DNA of 64,000 bases from Actinomycetota bacterium (GTDB taxonomy: Bacteria > Actinomycetota > Actinomycetes > Nanopelagicales > Nanopelagicaceae), in NCBI GenBank assembly GCA_947372165.1, contig CANBSP010000001.1, forward strand, positions 124,001 through 188,000. Reading direction: 5' to 3'. Both the position numbers and the translations under genes were made by a program. This document shows positions 27,384 through 35,638 of the stretch, piece by piece (within the stretch, counting starts at the first letter, position 1; every line of letters starts with the position of its first letter). Under the pieces are notes generated by a model. It saw nothing but the letters and a program-made list of their open reading frames with translations, was not told the DNA's origin and made no database searches.

Positions 27384-28211
27384 GTCGAGGAAGAAATCGA
27401 GCAAGAAATCTGTTGTTCCGGGCTTAACGGAGTACTTCTCTAGATCAGTAATTCCTTCTGAGGCCAAGACCTCGTCATCAACAAAGAAGTTAGCCGTCGT
27501 CGACTTCGCGTCACGAGTAAGGATGATGTAGGCCGAATCCGAGAGTATCTCTGGGGTGCGACAGAAATCCGTATCGATGCCAGGAATCATGGCGAGTGCA
27601 GCGGTATCAATCGCGGTTCGCGGCCAGAGCGCATTCACGCCAATGCCATCTCGTTTGAACTCTTCCGAGAGCCCGAGAACGCACATACTCATTCCATACT
27701 TCGCCATCGTGTAAGCAAGATGTGGCTTAAACCATTTTGCCTTCATTGAGAGCGGTGGTGAGAGGGTAAGGATATGAGGGTTTCGGCCAGCTTTTGCCGA
27801 CTCTTTAAGATGAGGAAGTGCTGCTTGAGATGTAAGGAAGGTGCCGCGAACATTCACATCAAACATCAGATCAAAGCGCTTTGCTGGCGTAGCAAGTGTG
27901 GGGGTGAGATTGATTGCACTCGCATTGTTGATCAAGATATCAATGCCACCAAAAGTTTCTACCGTCTTTGCAATCGCCGCATCAATCTGAACCTCATCGC
28001 GAATATCGCATTGAATGGCCAGACCCTCTCCCCCAGCAGCATTGATCTGCTCCACTGCGGTGTAGATAGTCCCTGGCAGGGTTGGATGCGGTTCAGTGGT
28101 CTTGGCTGCAATGGCAACCTTTGCGCCATCTTGTGCTGCGCGTAGAGCTATAGCAAGTCCGATACCTCGGGATCCACCCGTAATGAAGATTCGTTTTCCA
28201 GCGAGTGACAC
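27381..28211 (-). CDS. Short-chain dehydrogenase, HSDL2-like
   Basis: NAD(P)-dependent SDR of 276 residues. Cofactor motif TGGSRGIGLA is at the N-terminus, the NNAS motif near residue 92, and the active site is Ser in LTLSPPLS with YTMAK supplying Tyr and Lys. The spaced FKRDGIGVNALWPR and C-terminal part match the hydroxysteroid dehydrogenase-like 2 group, usually linked to fatty-acid metabolism. The GTG directly follows the stop of the crotonase gene, so the two are co-transcribed. Confidence 0.87.
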   Translation of the reverse strand: MSLAGKRIFITGGSRGIGLAIALRAAQDGAKVAIAAKTTEPHPTLPGTIYTAVEQINAAGGEGLAIQCDIRDEVQIDAAIAKTVETFGGIDILINNASAINLTPTLATPAKRFDLMFDVNVRGTFLTSQAALPHLKESAKAGRNPHILTLSPPLSMKAKWFKPHLAYTMAKYGMSMCVLGLSEEFKRDGIGVNALWPRTAIDTAALAMIPGIDTDFCRTPEILSDSAYIILTRDAKSTTANFFVDDEVLASEGITDLEKYSVKPGTTDFLLDFFLD

Positions 28212-28955
28212 TTAATCCTTCTTCCGTGAGGTCATGAACTTCATGAACGCGCCTTGCGTCTCATCAGATTGCAATGCAATGCGGAACATCTCACCCTCAG
28301 CCTGCATCAGGCTCTCTACTGCGATGTGGGAACCGCTTTTCAATAAGGCTTTAGTGTTGAGAACAGCGCTCGGAGGTTGCTCGGAGATAACCTTGGCAAG
28401 TTCAAGCGCCTTCGCAACCGCGTCAGCCTCAATTCCATTGATCAGACCCATCTCTTGCGCCTCGTCAGAACCAAAGCTGCGGCCGGTCAAGAAGATCTCA
28501 GAAGCCTTGGCGTGGCCTACAAGTCGTGGGAAGAGCAGGCTTGAGCCTGCCTCTGGAACCAAGCCAAGTGTCACAAAGGGCATCGAAAAGATGGTGTCAG
28601 GTGCTGCAAAGACGAGGTCACAGTGCATGAGCATTGTTGTGCCAATGCCGACCGCATTGCCTTGAACGGCAGCGATCAGTGGTTTAGGGAAATCGTGGAG
28701 AGCTTTGAGAAAGTGGAAGACAGGAGAAGACATTGTTATCTCTTCATTCATGAAATCCATGATGTCGTTACCTGCTGTAAAAGCTCGGCCCTCACCAGAG
28801 ATCACGACAGAACGGATTGCGAAATCCCCTGCTGCGCTATTGAGGTTATTGGCGAGCGTGGCATACATCGCCTGAGTGATCGCATTCTTCTTCTCTGGGC
28901 GATTAAGTCGCAGATGGAGAGTTTGGTCGATCTGTTCAATCAGAATCTCAGACAT
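28212..28955 (-). CDS. Enoyl-CoA hydratase/isomerase family protein
   Basis: Crotonase-fold enzyme of 247 residues. It shows the CoA-binding GRAFTAGNDI (oxyanion hole 1), GNAVGIGTTMLMHCD (oxyanion hole 2) and FVTLGLVPEAGSS, with Glu in the catalytic helix. It acts on an acyl-CoA, most simply in beta-oxidation or branched-acid breakdown. The ATG has TAGTAT six bases upstream, indicating a leaderless mRNA for a crotonase-SDR operon. Confidence 0.88.
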   Translation of the reverse strand: MSEILIEQIDQTLHLRLNRPEKKNAITQAMYATLANNLNSAAGDFAIRSVVISGEGRAFTAGNDIMDFMNEEITMSSPVFHFLKALHDFPKPLIAAVQGNAVGIGTTMLMHCDLVFAAPDTIFSMPFVTLGLVPEAGSSLLFPRLVGHAKASEIFLTGRSFGSDEAQEMGLINGIEADAVAKALELAKVISEQPPSAVLNTKALLKSGSHIAVESLMQAEGEMFRIALQSDETQGAFMKFMTSRKKD

Positions 28956-28961
28956 GATCGA

Positions 28962-28967
28962 ATACTA
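28962..28967 (-). promoter_or_regulatory. Candidate leaderless -10 box for the crotonase gene
   Basis: TAGTAT on the minus strand, six bases before the ATG at 28955. Confidence 0.5.
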
Positions 28968-28987
28968 CTGAGCAGTAACACATAAAA

Positions 28988-29015
28988 GAAGCCCCCACGG
29001 TGAGGTGGGGGCTTC
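28988..29015 (-). terminator. Rho-independent terminator after ino1
   Basis: Perfect 11-base arms (28988-28998 and 29005-29015), G+C rich, six-base loop, followed on the minus strand by TTTTATG. It ends the PadR-ino1 transcript. Confidence 0.92.
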
Positions 29016-29051
29016 CATGGTAAGTCGTAGGGCAACTCGCCTGAAGTGGCT

Positions 29052-30137
29052 TTAGCGCTCGAGCTCTCCGCGAATAAATGCTTCAGTCTTCTCATGTGCC
29101 TGCTCATCTGTGTATTGAGTAGGAGGAGTCTTCATGAAGTAACTTGAAGGTGAGAGCAATGGTCCGCCAATTTTGCGATCCAATGCAATCTTCGCGCAGC
29201 GAAGTGCATCGATGATGACGCCAGCTGAGTTTGGTGAATCCCATACTTCGAGCTTGTATTCAAGGTTTAGAGGTACATCGCCGAAGGCGCGACCTTCGAG
29301 GCGGACATAGGCCCACTTGCGGTCATCGAGCCATGGAATGTAATCCGAAGGCCCAATGTGAACATTCTTTGCACCCATATCGTGATCAAGTTGTGATGTC
29401 ACTGAATTGGTCTTTGAAATCTTCTTAGATTCAAGGCGATCGCGCTCAAGCATGTTCTTAAAGTCCATATTTCCACCAACATTGAGCTGGTAGGTGCGAT
29501 CGAGGTGAACGCCACGATCCTGGAAGAGCTTGGCCATAATGCGGTGGGTGATGGTTGCACCAACCTGTGACTTGATGTCATCGCCAACGATAGGCAATCC
29601 AGCCTTTGTGAACTTATCTGCCCACACTGGATCGGATGCGATGAATACAGGAAGCGCATTGACGAACGCTACGCCAGCATCGATTGCACATTGTGCATAG
29701 TACTTCGCAGCATCTTCTGATCCCACTGGGAGGTAGCAGATGAGAACGTCAACCTTCTCCTCTTTAAGGCGGGCGACGATATCTACCGGTGCGGCCGTTG
29801 ATTCAGTGATGGTCTCTTTGTAGTACTTGCCAAGACCATCAAGTGTGTGACCGCGTTCTACAGTAACGCCAGTCTTCGCTACATCTGAGAATTTAATGGT
29901 GTTGTTTTCGCTCGCCCAGATTGCATCAGCGAGATCGAGACCGACCTTCTTCGCATCAACATCGAAGGCTGCAACAAACTTCACATCGCGGACATGGTAT
30001 CCACCGAGGACGGCGTGCATAAGTCCTGGGATCTCAGTATCGGCTGATGCATCCTTGTAATAGGTAACGCCTTGAACGAGCGAATTGGCGCAGTTTCCTA
30101 CTCCAATTATCGCTACGCGAATATCTTTTGTGGTCAC
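29052..30137 (-). CDS. ino1: Inositol-3-phosphate synthase
   Basis: NAD-dependent isomerisation of glucose 6-phosphate to myo-inositol 3-phosphate, the entry to phosphatidylinositol and mycothiol. The 361-residue actinobacterial form has [13 protein letters not shown] at the N-terminus and the conserved [15 protein letters not shown] and [12 protein letters not shown]. The GTG at 30137 has AAAGGA upstream and fits the family N-terminus; an in-frame start 27 codons earlier is a read-through of the PadR gene. It overlaps the PadR gene by four bases (GTGA), the same pairing as Rv0047c-ino1 in M. tuberculosis. Confidence 0.96.
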   Translation of the reverse strand: MTTKDIRVAIIGVGNCANSLVQGVTYYKDASADTEIPGLMHAVLGGYHVRDVKFVAAFDVDAKKVGLDLADAIWASENNTIKFSDVAKTGVTVERGHTLDGLGKYYKETITESTAAPVDIVARLKEEKVDVLICYLPVGSEDAAKYYAQCAIDAGVAFVNALPVFIASDPVWADKFTKAGLPIVGDDIKSQVGATITHRIMAKLFQDRGVHLDRTYQLNVGGNMDFKNMLERDRLESKKISKTNSVTSQLDHDMGAKNVHIGPSDYIPWLDDRKWAYVRLEGRAFGDVPLNLEYKLEVWDSPNSAGVIIDALRCAKIALDRKIGGPLLSPSSYFMKTPPTQYTDEQAHEKTEAFIRGELER

Positions 30138-30685
30138 GAGGATTTCCTTTCGGTATTGATCATTTCTTGTAGCCAAGCGATCTCTCGCTCCGCCGATTCC
30201 AATGAATGGCGGCGCCACTCAACTAAGTATTTATCGAATCCGGCTGGGGACTTTTCGAGTTCGTCGCGAAGGATTGCTGCCTTCTCAACGAGTCGACGAA
30301 GTCGCCCTTCCAAGATCTGTAGACGGTTCCCTTGTGGGGTTGGTCCGAAGAATGCGAAGCGGACCTCGAAGCTCTCGTCATCCCAGGCCTCAGGGCCAGA
30401 GGTTGCCGTTAACTCCTCGAAACGCTTTCGCCCATCCGCGCTGATTGCATAGACGATTCGTGATCTACGAGAGAGGCCACCTTGGTCTGAGAGTGACTCC
30501 TCAATTAACTTGCCCTCCAGCATCCGGTGGAGCTGGGGGTAGAGAACTGAGAAGCTCAGAGCCCGAAATGGTCCATAGATTGCGATCATCCGCTTGCGTA
30601 GCTCGTAGCCATGCAGTGGGCCCTGTGAGAGCAGCCCAAGGAGGGCGAACTCGAGGGATTCACCGCGTGAGCGCACGAAGACCAC
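30134..30685 (-). CDS. PadR-family transcriptional regulator
   Basis: Regulator of 183 residues: N-terminal winged helix with [18 protein letters not shown] and [17 protein letters not shown] (about 12-65), then a Vir-type C-terminal helical domain (about 95-175) for dimerisation. It is coupled to ino1 and probably controls it and itself through three palindromes just upstream. The GTG at 30685 has GATGCT six bases ahead. A GTG three codons on (30676) has GGAAAG at good spacing and is an alternative start. Confidence 0.9.
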   Translation of the reverse strand: MVFVRSRGESLEFALLGLLSQGPLHGYELRKRMIAIYGPFRALSFSVLYPQLHRMLEGKLIEESLSDQGGLSRRSRIVYAISADGRKRFEELTATSGPEAWDDESFEVRFAFFGPTPQGNRLQILEGRLRRLVEKAAILRDELEKSPAGFDKYLVEWRRHSLESAEREIAWLQEMINTERKSS

Positions 30686-30715
30686 TTTCCAAGCATCGGT
30701 TGATTGGGTTAGATC

Positions 30716-30759
30716 TATCGATTCGATACATCTATCCGATAGTTAACTCGATATATCGA
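30716..30759. promoter_or_regulatory. Cluster of three palindromes upstream of padR-ino1
   Basis: TATCGA-T-TCGATA (30716-30728), CTATC-C-GATAG (30732-30742) and TCGATATATCGA (30748-30759) stand 15-17 bases apart centre to centre. The first would overlap the -35 region of the padR gene. They are likely PadR operators and may also act on the divergent lysE gene. Confidence 0.65.
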
Positions 30760-30821
30760 AACGATGCAACTCCGACACGCCTGCCCACCTGAACCCCAAA
30801 TACCCCCACTGCACCGCCCAC

Positions 30822-30827
30822 TAGCAT
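30822..30827 (+). promoter_or_regulatory. Candidate leaderless -10 box for the lysE-type gene
   Basis: TAGCAT, six bases before the ATG at 30834. Confidence 0.5.
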
Positions 30828-30833
30828 GCATCT

Positions 30834-31487
30834 ATGTCGATCGTGATCCCCTCCAGGCTCTGGGAGTACTCGGTCGCCGCCTTCCTCATCATCCTGGCGC
30901 CAGGCCCCAGCGTCCTCTTTACGATCGCTCGAGCGATCGCTTGGGGTCGAAAGACCGCCCTTCTGACCGTCTTGGGAAATGTCCTCGGGATGTACACGAT
31001 GTCGGTCTTTGTCTGCTTTGGCCTTGGTCCCATCCTCTCCCGGTCACACCCGATCTTCAACCTCGTTCAATGGGGTGGCGGCTTCTACCTGATCTACCTC
31101 GGCTACTCGGCAATTAAAGATAGTCCGACAGATGCCGAAGGGATGCGCCAAGTAGTCGATGAGAAGCCAGGTTCGCTCCAAACGATCCGCCAAGGCTTTG
31201 CTGTTGGATCTCTTAATCCAAAAGGCATGGTCTTCTTTGCGGCGATCGTGCCACAGTTTGTCGATCGAGCTAAAGGTCAGATCACAGTACAAATGCTGAT
31301 CATGGCAACCATCTTCGCAGTTATTGCACTCCTCTCAGATGGTAGTTGGGGGTTGCTCGCCGGCACCATCCGTGAATGGTTCGCTCGAGATATCAAACGC
31401 CTCATCCGTATGCGCATCAGTGGCGGCGCCGTCATGATCCTTTTAGGCGCTCTCACTATCGGACAGTCACTTCTCCATAAGTCCTAG
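30834..31487 (+). CDS. LysE/RhtB-family amino acid exporter
   Basis: Membrane exporter of 217 residues with six helices. The family motif LIILAPGPSVLF is in helix 1, and GFAVGSLNPKGMVFFAAIVPQF is the conserved segment before helix 4. Substrates in the family are amino acids or related small molecules. It is divergent from padR, with three palindromes between, so PadR control is possible. The first 60 codons look more G+C rich than the rest. Its TAG stop lies inside a 9-base tandem repeat. Confidence 0.9.
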   Translation: MSIVIPSRLWEYSVAAFLIILAPGPSVLFTIARAIAWGRKTALLTVLGNVLGMYTMSVFVCFGLGPILSRSHPIFNLVQWGGGFYLIYLGYSAIKDSPTDAEGMRQVVDEKPGSLQTIRQGFAVGSLNPKGMVFFAAIVPQFVDRAKGQITVQMLIMATIFAVIALLSDGSWGLLAGTIREWFARDIKRLIRMRISGGAVMILLGALTIGQSLLHKS

Positions 31488-31521
31488 AAGTCCTAGAAGT
31501 CCTAGAAGTCCTAGAAGTCCT
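31481..31521 (+). repeat. 9-bp tandem repeat containing the lysE stop codon
   Basis: Four perfect copies of GTCCTAGAA plus GTCCT. In the gene's frame each unit reads Ser-stop-Lys, so four in-frame TAG codons follow one another, nine bases apart (31485, 31494, 31503, 31512). Any change in copy number keeps the same protein end. Confidence 0.95.
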
Positions 31522-31631
31522 GAGCGAGCTTTCTCAGAGATCCGTGGCGATCCCACCCAATGTCGGTGGCACCTGTTTTAATAGAGGTAGATCAAGGAAA
31601 ATAAAAATCTAAAAAGTGGGAGCGTCGAAAA

Positions 31632-32318
31632 ATGGGTGAGAGAAGAGTTAATTTAAGTCCGAGCGACCTAACCTTTTCATGGGATGGTTGCCATCGTGAA
31701 TTGTGGTTGTACTACAACCATCAAGTGAAGGCCCCTATGTTCATGCCTACTGTGGCCGAACTCGCTGAATCGCAAGAGAGCTACTTCATGAATAAGAAAG
31801 AGCCGCTGAGCACATCAGCGATGCATCCAGATATTCCGTTGGGCGACATTGTTGACCATGGTGGTTGGGTTCTCTCAAAGCCAATCCAGATAAATGGCGT
31901 AGATAGCCATCTATCCATCCGCGGAAAATATGACCTGCTCGTGAAATTCCCGGATGGCACATACGGCATCATCGATTGCAAGATGCAGGCGCGCACTTCA
32001 GATAAATCTGGCTTCTACTCCCCTCAACTTGAGGCCTATGCTTATGCACTCGAAAATCCAGCTAAAGGTGAACCAAAGAAGATTTCCATGATTGGTATCT
32101 ACTCGTGGTCGGTACCTCAAGCATGGGGCAATGTGAATGCGGGCTTTGGTTACCGTGTGAATGCAAACTGGTATCCAGCAGAGCGCGATCCGCAAGCACT
32201 TCAGGCGAGATTCGAAGAGTTCATCACCATGATCAATGGCGATTGTCCGCCATCGAAAGATGGCTGTGAACATTGCCGATACCTCGACGCGCGCGAAGAG
32301 ATTTTGAAGAGAGCTTAA
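31632..32318 (+). CDS. Cas4/RecB-like PD-(D/E)XK nuclease with probable Fe-S cluster
   Basis: Protein of 228 residues not linked to any CRISPR or RecBCD genes here. Residues 8-20 (LSPSDLTFSWDGC) match the entry segment of RecB/Cas4-type domains with Cys20. Active-site candidates are Asp101 (RGKYDLLV), Asp115-x-Lys117 (IIDCKMQ) and Gln132-x3-Tyr136 (PQLEAYAYAL). Cys205, Cys212 and Cys215 near the C-terminus would complete a four-cysteine cluster with Cys20. GGGAG precedes the ATG. Likely a DNA exonuclease in repair; the target is unknown. It ends in a four-base overlap with the convergent plsC gene. Confidence 0.75.
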   Translation: MGERRVNLSPSDLTFSWDGCHRELWLYYNHQVKAPMFMPTVAELAESQESYFMNKKEPLSTSAMHPDIPLGDIVDHGGWVLSKPIQINGVDSHLSIRGKYDLLVKFPDGTYGIIDCKMQARTSDKSGFYSPQLEAYAYALENPAKGEPKKISMIGIYSWSVPQAWGNVNAGFGYRVNANWYPAERDPQALQARFEEFITMINGDCPPSKDGCEHCRYLDAREEILKRA

Positions 32319-33019
32319 TCCCCCTTCTCCTCATCCTGGAGATAGTTGCGCTTCTTCATGAGTTCGGCCTTTGCCTCTGAGGCATACATCTCTACATACT
32401 CTTGCCCCGAGATCTTCTGGATGGCGTTCATAATCTCATCAGTAGCCTGTCGCAAAACCTGCAGGTCACGTGAATCGCCAGTAAAGAAGAGTGGCTCGCC
32501 GAATACCATCTCGACGCGACGCACCTTTGGAACGATCTGACCGGTAGGTTGAATCTCGGCTGTATTAAACATTGCTACTGGAACAACGGGGCAACCTGAT
32601 TCGATCGCCATGCGGGCGATACCGGTGCGACCCTTGTAGAGACGTCCATCTGGTGAACGTGTGCCTTCTGGGTAGATACCGATGCAATCGCCGGCTTTGA
32701 GAAGTTCGAGCCCGGTCAAAATTGCTGCTTCGCTGCGACGACCGCCAGCACGATCAACAGGGACTTGACCGAGGGCGATAAAGGTCAGCTTCTTGATAAA
32801 ACCTTTGATGCCTGGCGATGTGAAGTACTCGCTCTTTGCAAGAAATGTGACCTTACGAGGCACGACCAACGGCATAAAGATCGAGTCGCTAAAGGAGAGG
32901 TGGTTTGAGGCGATAATGACGCCGCCATTGTGTGGCACCTGCCGCAACCCCGTCACTTTCGGACGGAAGAAGAGCATCAAGATCGGAGTCAAGAAAGACT
33001 TGAGGAAGGTGTAAGCCAC
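32315..33019 (-). CDS. 1-acyl-glycerol-3-phosphate acyltransferase-like protein (second copy)
   Basis: PlsC/LPLAT acyltransferase of 234 residues. Block I is NHLSFSD (His-x4-Asp) near 39, block II around GQVPVDRAGG, block III YPEGTRSPDG near 120. The N-terminal 20 residues are hydrophobic and probably membrane-embedded. The GTG start has TAAATT six bases upstream. In mycobacteria a plsC-like gene lies near fadD15 and pimB, as here, so a role in phosphatidylinositol-mannoside or phospholipid acylation is plausible. Confidence 0.88.
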   Translation of the reverse strand: MAYTFLKSFLTPILMLFFRPKVTGLRQVPHNGGVIIASNHLSFSDSIFMPLVVPRKVTFLAKSEYFTSPGIKGFIKKLTFIALGQVPVDRAGGRRSEAAILTGLELLKAGDCIGIYPEGTRSPDGRLYKGRTGIARMAIESGCPVVPVAMFNTAEIQPTGQIVPKVRRVEMVFGEPLFFTGDSRDLQVLRQATDEIMNAIQKISGQEYVEMYASEAKAELMKKRNYLQDEEKGD

Positions 33020-33025
33020 GGGAGT

Positions 33026-33031
33026 AATTTA
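33026..33031 (-). promoter_or_regulatory. Candidate leaderless -10 box for the second plsC gene
   Basis: TAAATT on the minus strand, six bases before the GTG at 33019. Confidence 0.5.
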
Positions 33032-33065
33032 GGGGTTAGAGGCCCTCTTGTGACACCATCTGAGC

Positions 33066-34187
33066 GTGGCCGATATCGAAAATTCTCAATCTTTCACCCT
33101 CCCAGGGGGAAAAGTGGGCATCCTGATGATTCATGGCTTCACTGGATCACCAGCAACGGTTGCGCCTTGGGCTAACGGCTTGGCAGAACTTGGATATACC
33201 GTCAGCGTCCCTTGTCTACCTGGCCATGGAACTCGTTGGGAAGATCTCAATGAGACGCAGTGGCACCAGTGGTATCAAGGAGTAGAGAGCGCATTTCTCG
33301 ATCTTCTGAAAATTTGTGATCGCATCTTCATTGCTGGGTTTAGTGTCGGTGGAGCTCTCGCTCTCAAACTCGCCCAAGTTCGCGGAAGTGAGATTGAGGG
33401 AATGATTTTGCTCAATGCTTCGATCTTCGATGAGCGCAAAAGTTATTACCTCCTACCCGTTATGAAATTTCTCATTCCCTCTCTCAAGAGTGGTGCGATG
33501 GATGTAAACAAGCCTAATTCGGTGCGGCATAGTTATGGTCGTCTTCCACTCAAGGCGCTCGACTCGTTGAGGTCACTCTGGAATACGGTAGAACGAGATC
33601 TCTACCTGGTGAATACCCCACTCATGGTTGCTTACTCGGTCAATGATCATGTCGTCGATCCAAGAAATTCTGAGACGATCATCGACAATGTCTACTCGGC
33701 AGATATTCGTGAAGTGATCTTCGAACGTTCATTTCATAATGTTGCCCTTGATTATGAAGCCGACATCTTGATCGATGAGAGTGCACAATTCATTCAGGAT
33801 GTATTGAGTGGTGAGATTTCGCGGCAAGATGGAGATGATGAGCGTGATCTCATTGATGCTGAATTTGAAGCGATCGTCTCTGGACTCTCACTTGATCAAT
33901 CTTCACCGACGACATATCTCGATGAACTTGATCGCCCTCAGGCGGATGACTTTTACGAACCAAACCCGAAACTGCCCACACTCTCTGAATCAAATCGGAT
34001 TGCAATCTGGCTGCTCTCTGGTGGATCGCTCTCAATTTTGCTCTACATTTTTATTGGTTTTGATCTCTTCGGCACAGGTGCCTGGCCTGGTGTCGTTGCA
34101 ATTATTGCGGGCCTCGGCCGAATCATCTGGAATACCGCCCGCCGAATTGACCAGAGTGAAGAGGGCGATGATGGAGCAGTTCTGTAG
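33066..34187 (+). CDS. Alpha/beta hydrolase with C-terminal membrane anchor
   Basis: Serine hydrolase of the carboxylesterase/monoacylglycerol-lipase type, 373 residues. The oxyanion region is HGFTGSP (about 23-29), the nucleophile Ser93 in GFSVGG, with Asp in NDHVVD and His in SFHNVALD (about 226-233). After residue 255 comes an acidic linker of about 60 residues, then two membrane helices (about 318-358) and a charged tail. The anchor is an unusual addition. The GTG start has only a weak CACCAT box six bases upstream. It stands head-to-head with plsC and ends four bases from the glucokinase gene. Confidence 0.8.
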   Translation: MADIENSQSFTLPGGKVGILMIHGFTGSPATVAPWANGLAELGYTVSVPCLPGHGTRWEDLNETQWHQWYQGVESAFLDLLKICDRIFIAGFSVGGALALKLAQVRGSEIEGMILLNASIFDERKSYYLLPVMKFLIPSLKSGAMDVNKPNSVRHSYGRLPLKALDSLRSLWNTVERDLYLVNTPLMVAYSVNDHVVDPRNSETIIDNVYSADIREVIFERSFHNVALDYEADILIDESAQFIQDVLSGEISRQDGDDERDLIDAEFEAIVSGLSLDQSSPTTYLDELDRPQADDFYEPNPKLPTLSESNRIAIWLLSGGSLSILLYIFIGFDLFGTGAWPGVVAIIAGLGRIIWNTARRIDQSEEGDDGAVL

Positions 34188-34191
34188 ATTC

Positions 34192-35136
34192 CTAAAGACG
34201 TGCGAGGGATGCCGCACCAACCAGGCCAGCATCATTGCCTAAGGTTGCGGCAACGATTCGTGGAGTTGGATGCTTCCCGCTGAAGGGCATATATCGATCG
34301 AGTGCGACGCGGGTAGGCGCAAGAAGAATTTCACCGGCATCAATGACTCCACCCCCGATCACCACGCAGGCAGGGTCAAAGAGAACACTCAGCGATGCGA
34401 TTCCCGCGCCAAGCCATTGTGCAGTCGTATTGAAGCCGGCGAGGGCGATTGGGTCGCCATCTCTCGCCGCCTCCGTAATGTGATGGCCAGATAGCCCTGC
34501 AACAGTTCCATCGCCACGTGAGAGGAGATTATGCGCAGCATCAGGAGAGGCATTAATCGCTTCTCGGACATGGCGCATCAAAGCATTACCTGATGCATAT
34601 TGTTCGAAACAGCCTCTTGCACCACAACCGCAGAGATGTCCTTCTGGAACTACGCGGAGATGACCGAACTCTGCTGCGATTCCAAATGCACCTCGATGAA
34701 GTTTTCCTTCAATCACTGCACCGCCACCGATTCCAGTTCCGACAGTGATCATCATCATCTGATCTTCGCCGACGCCTGCACCATAGACAGCTTCGCCCCA
34801 TGCCGCGGCATTTGCATCATTTTCGATCACAATCGGTAGATCGACTAACTTCCCGAGTTCCTCTTTCAGGTTTACACCGTTCCACCCAGAAATATTGGGA
34901 GTGGCCAACATCGTCTCGCGATCCGAACTTACAAAGCCGGCTGCAGAGACTCCGATTGCAACTGCAGGATGATCCTTGAGCAAAACTTGCGCAACGTGAG
35001 CAATTGTTTCAGTGAGCGCACTTCCGCCCTCTTTGGGAGTGGCTTCGCGATGAGTCGCCAGAATTTTCCCCGATGCATCAACAACGCCGCCAAGGACCTT
35101 GGTTCCACCGATATCAATTCCGATAGTGAGAGACAT
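34192..35136 (-). CDS. glkA: ROK-family glucokinase
   Basis: Sugar kinase of 314 residues, most likely glucokinase. The ATP-binding DIGGTK is at residues 8-13, the sugar-binding ENDANAAAWGE near 107, and the zinc motif CGCGARGCFEQYASG near 167, all standard for ROK kinases. GGAAG precedes the ATG. It starts two bases after the SRPBCC gene, so the two form one transcript; the same pair occurs in Streptomyces near glkA. Confidence 0.92.
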   Translation of the reverse strand: MSLTIGIDIGGTKVLGGVVDASGKILATHREATPKEGGSALTETIAHVAQVLLKDHPAVAIGVSAAGFVSSDRETMLATPNISGWNGVNLKEELGKLVDLPIVIENDANAAAWGEAVYGAGVGEDQMMMITVGTGIGGGAVIEGKLHRGAFGIAAEFGHLRVVPEGHLCGCGARGCFEQYASGNALMRHVREAINASPDAAHNLLSRGDGTVAGLSGHHITEAARDGDPIALAGFNTTAQWLGAGIASLSVLFDPACVVIGGGVIDAGEILLAPTRVALDRYMPFSGKHPTPRIVAATLGNDAGLVGAASLARL

Positions 35137-35138
35137 GC

Positions 35139-35576
35139 TTACGCTTCCAGTTTCTCTTTCAACTCCTTGAGTGCAAGATCAATCGTGTCGCGTTCAGCCT
35201 TTGTTCGCATCATGGCAGGTACGGGCATTGAGAGCGCAACTGTCAACGCATATTCGACTGTCGTCGTATCGTCGCCGTTATCCGTCAAGGTGTAACCACC
35301 AGACATCTCGGTCAACATATCCGCATCATCGAGTGAGAAGGTCAATGAAGAAGGTGCCGAACTCCAGTCGTAATCCAAAATCACGCGATCTTTGACCTGT
35401 CCGGCCTTGATCATCATCTCGATCTTGGTCGCTCGCCCCTCACCATCTTTTTCAAGGACGTTTGCGCTCTTGATGGCAGTGGACCACGTTGGGTAGCCAG
35501 CGGGGTCGAAGAGCAAGGCGGCGACATCGGCCACAGGGGCATCGATCTGGATGGAGTTTTTAGATGCATCAGACAT
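35139..35576 (-). CDS. SRPBCC-family (polyketide cyclase/START-like) protein
   Basis: Small helix-grip-fold protein of 145 residues, similar to the conserved mycobacterial protein Rv2185c near fadD15. The pattern of beta strands around FDPAGYPTWSTAIKSANV and the final amphipathic helix (DTIDLALKELKEKLEA) fit a hydrophobic-ligand-binding START domain. Ligand unknown. TAACCT lies six bases before the ATG. It is divergent from the acyl-CoA synthetase gene with a 62-base gap. Confidence 0.82.
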   Translation of the reverse strand: MSDASKNSIQIDAPVADVAALLFDPAGYPTWSTAIKSANVLEKDGEGRATKIEMMIKAGQVKDRVILDYDWSSAPSSLTFSLDDADMLTEMSGGYTLTDNGDDTTTVEYALTVALSMPVPAMMRTKAERDTIDLALKELKEKLEA

Positions 35577-35582
35577 GCCCGT

Positions 35583-35588
35583 AGGTTA
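35583..35588 (-). promoter_or_regulatory. Candidate leaderless -10 box for the SRPBCC gene
   Basis: TAACCT on the minus strand, six bases before the ATG at 35576. Confidence 0.5.
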
Positions 35589-35626
35589 GCGCGCCCAACC
35601 TCTAGCCGAAGTCACAACTCCCCCGC

Positions 35627-35632
35627 TACCGT
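35627..35632 (+). promoter_or_regulatory. Candidate leaderless -10 box for the acyl-CoA synthetase gene
   Basis: TACCGT, six bases before the ATG at 35639. Confidence 0.45.
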
Positions 35633-35638
35633 TACCGC

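Noticed and set aside
31481-31521. CRISPR array
   Set aside because: The 9-bp units have no spacers. No direct-repeat/spacer pattern or cas operon exists in the window despite the Cas4-like protein.
35583-35603. DtxR/IdeR-like box (AGGTTAG...CAACCT) between SRPBCC and acyl-CoA ligase genes
   Set aside because: The arms are nine bases apart instead of five, and the left arm is explained as the SRPBCC -10 box.
35616-35627. AACTCCCCCGCT shared with 42299-42310 before two fatty-acid operons
   Set aside because: Twelve identical bases, but no symmetry, different distance to the genes and one copy includes the efeU stop; chance cannot be excluded.
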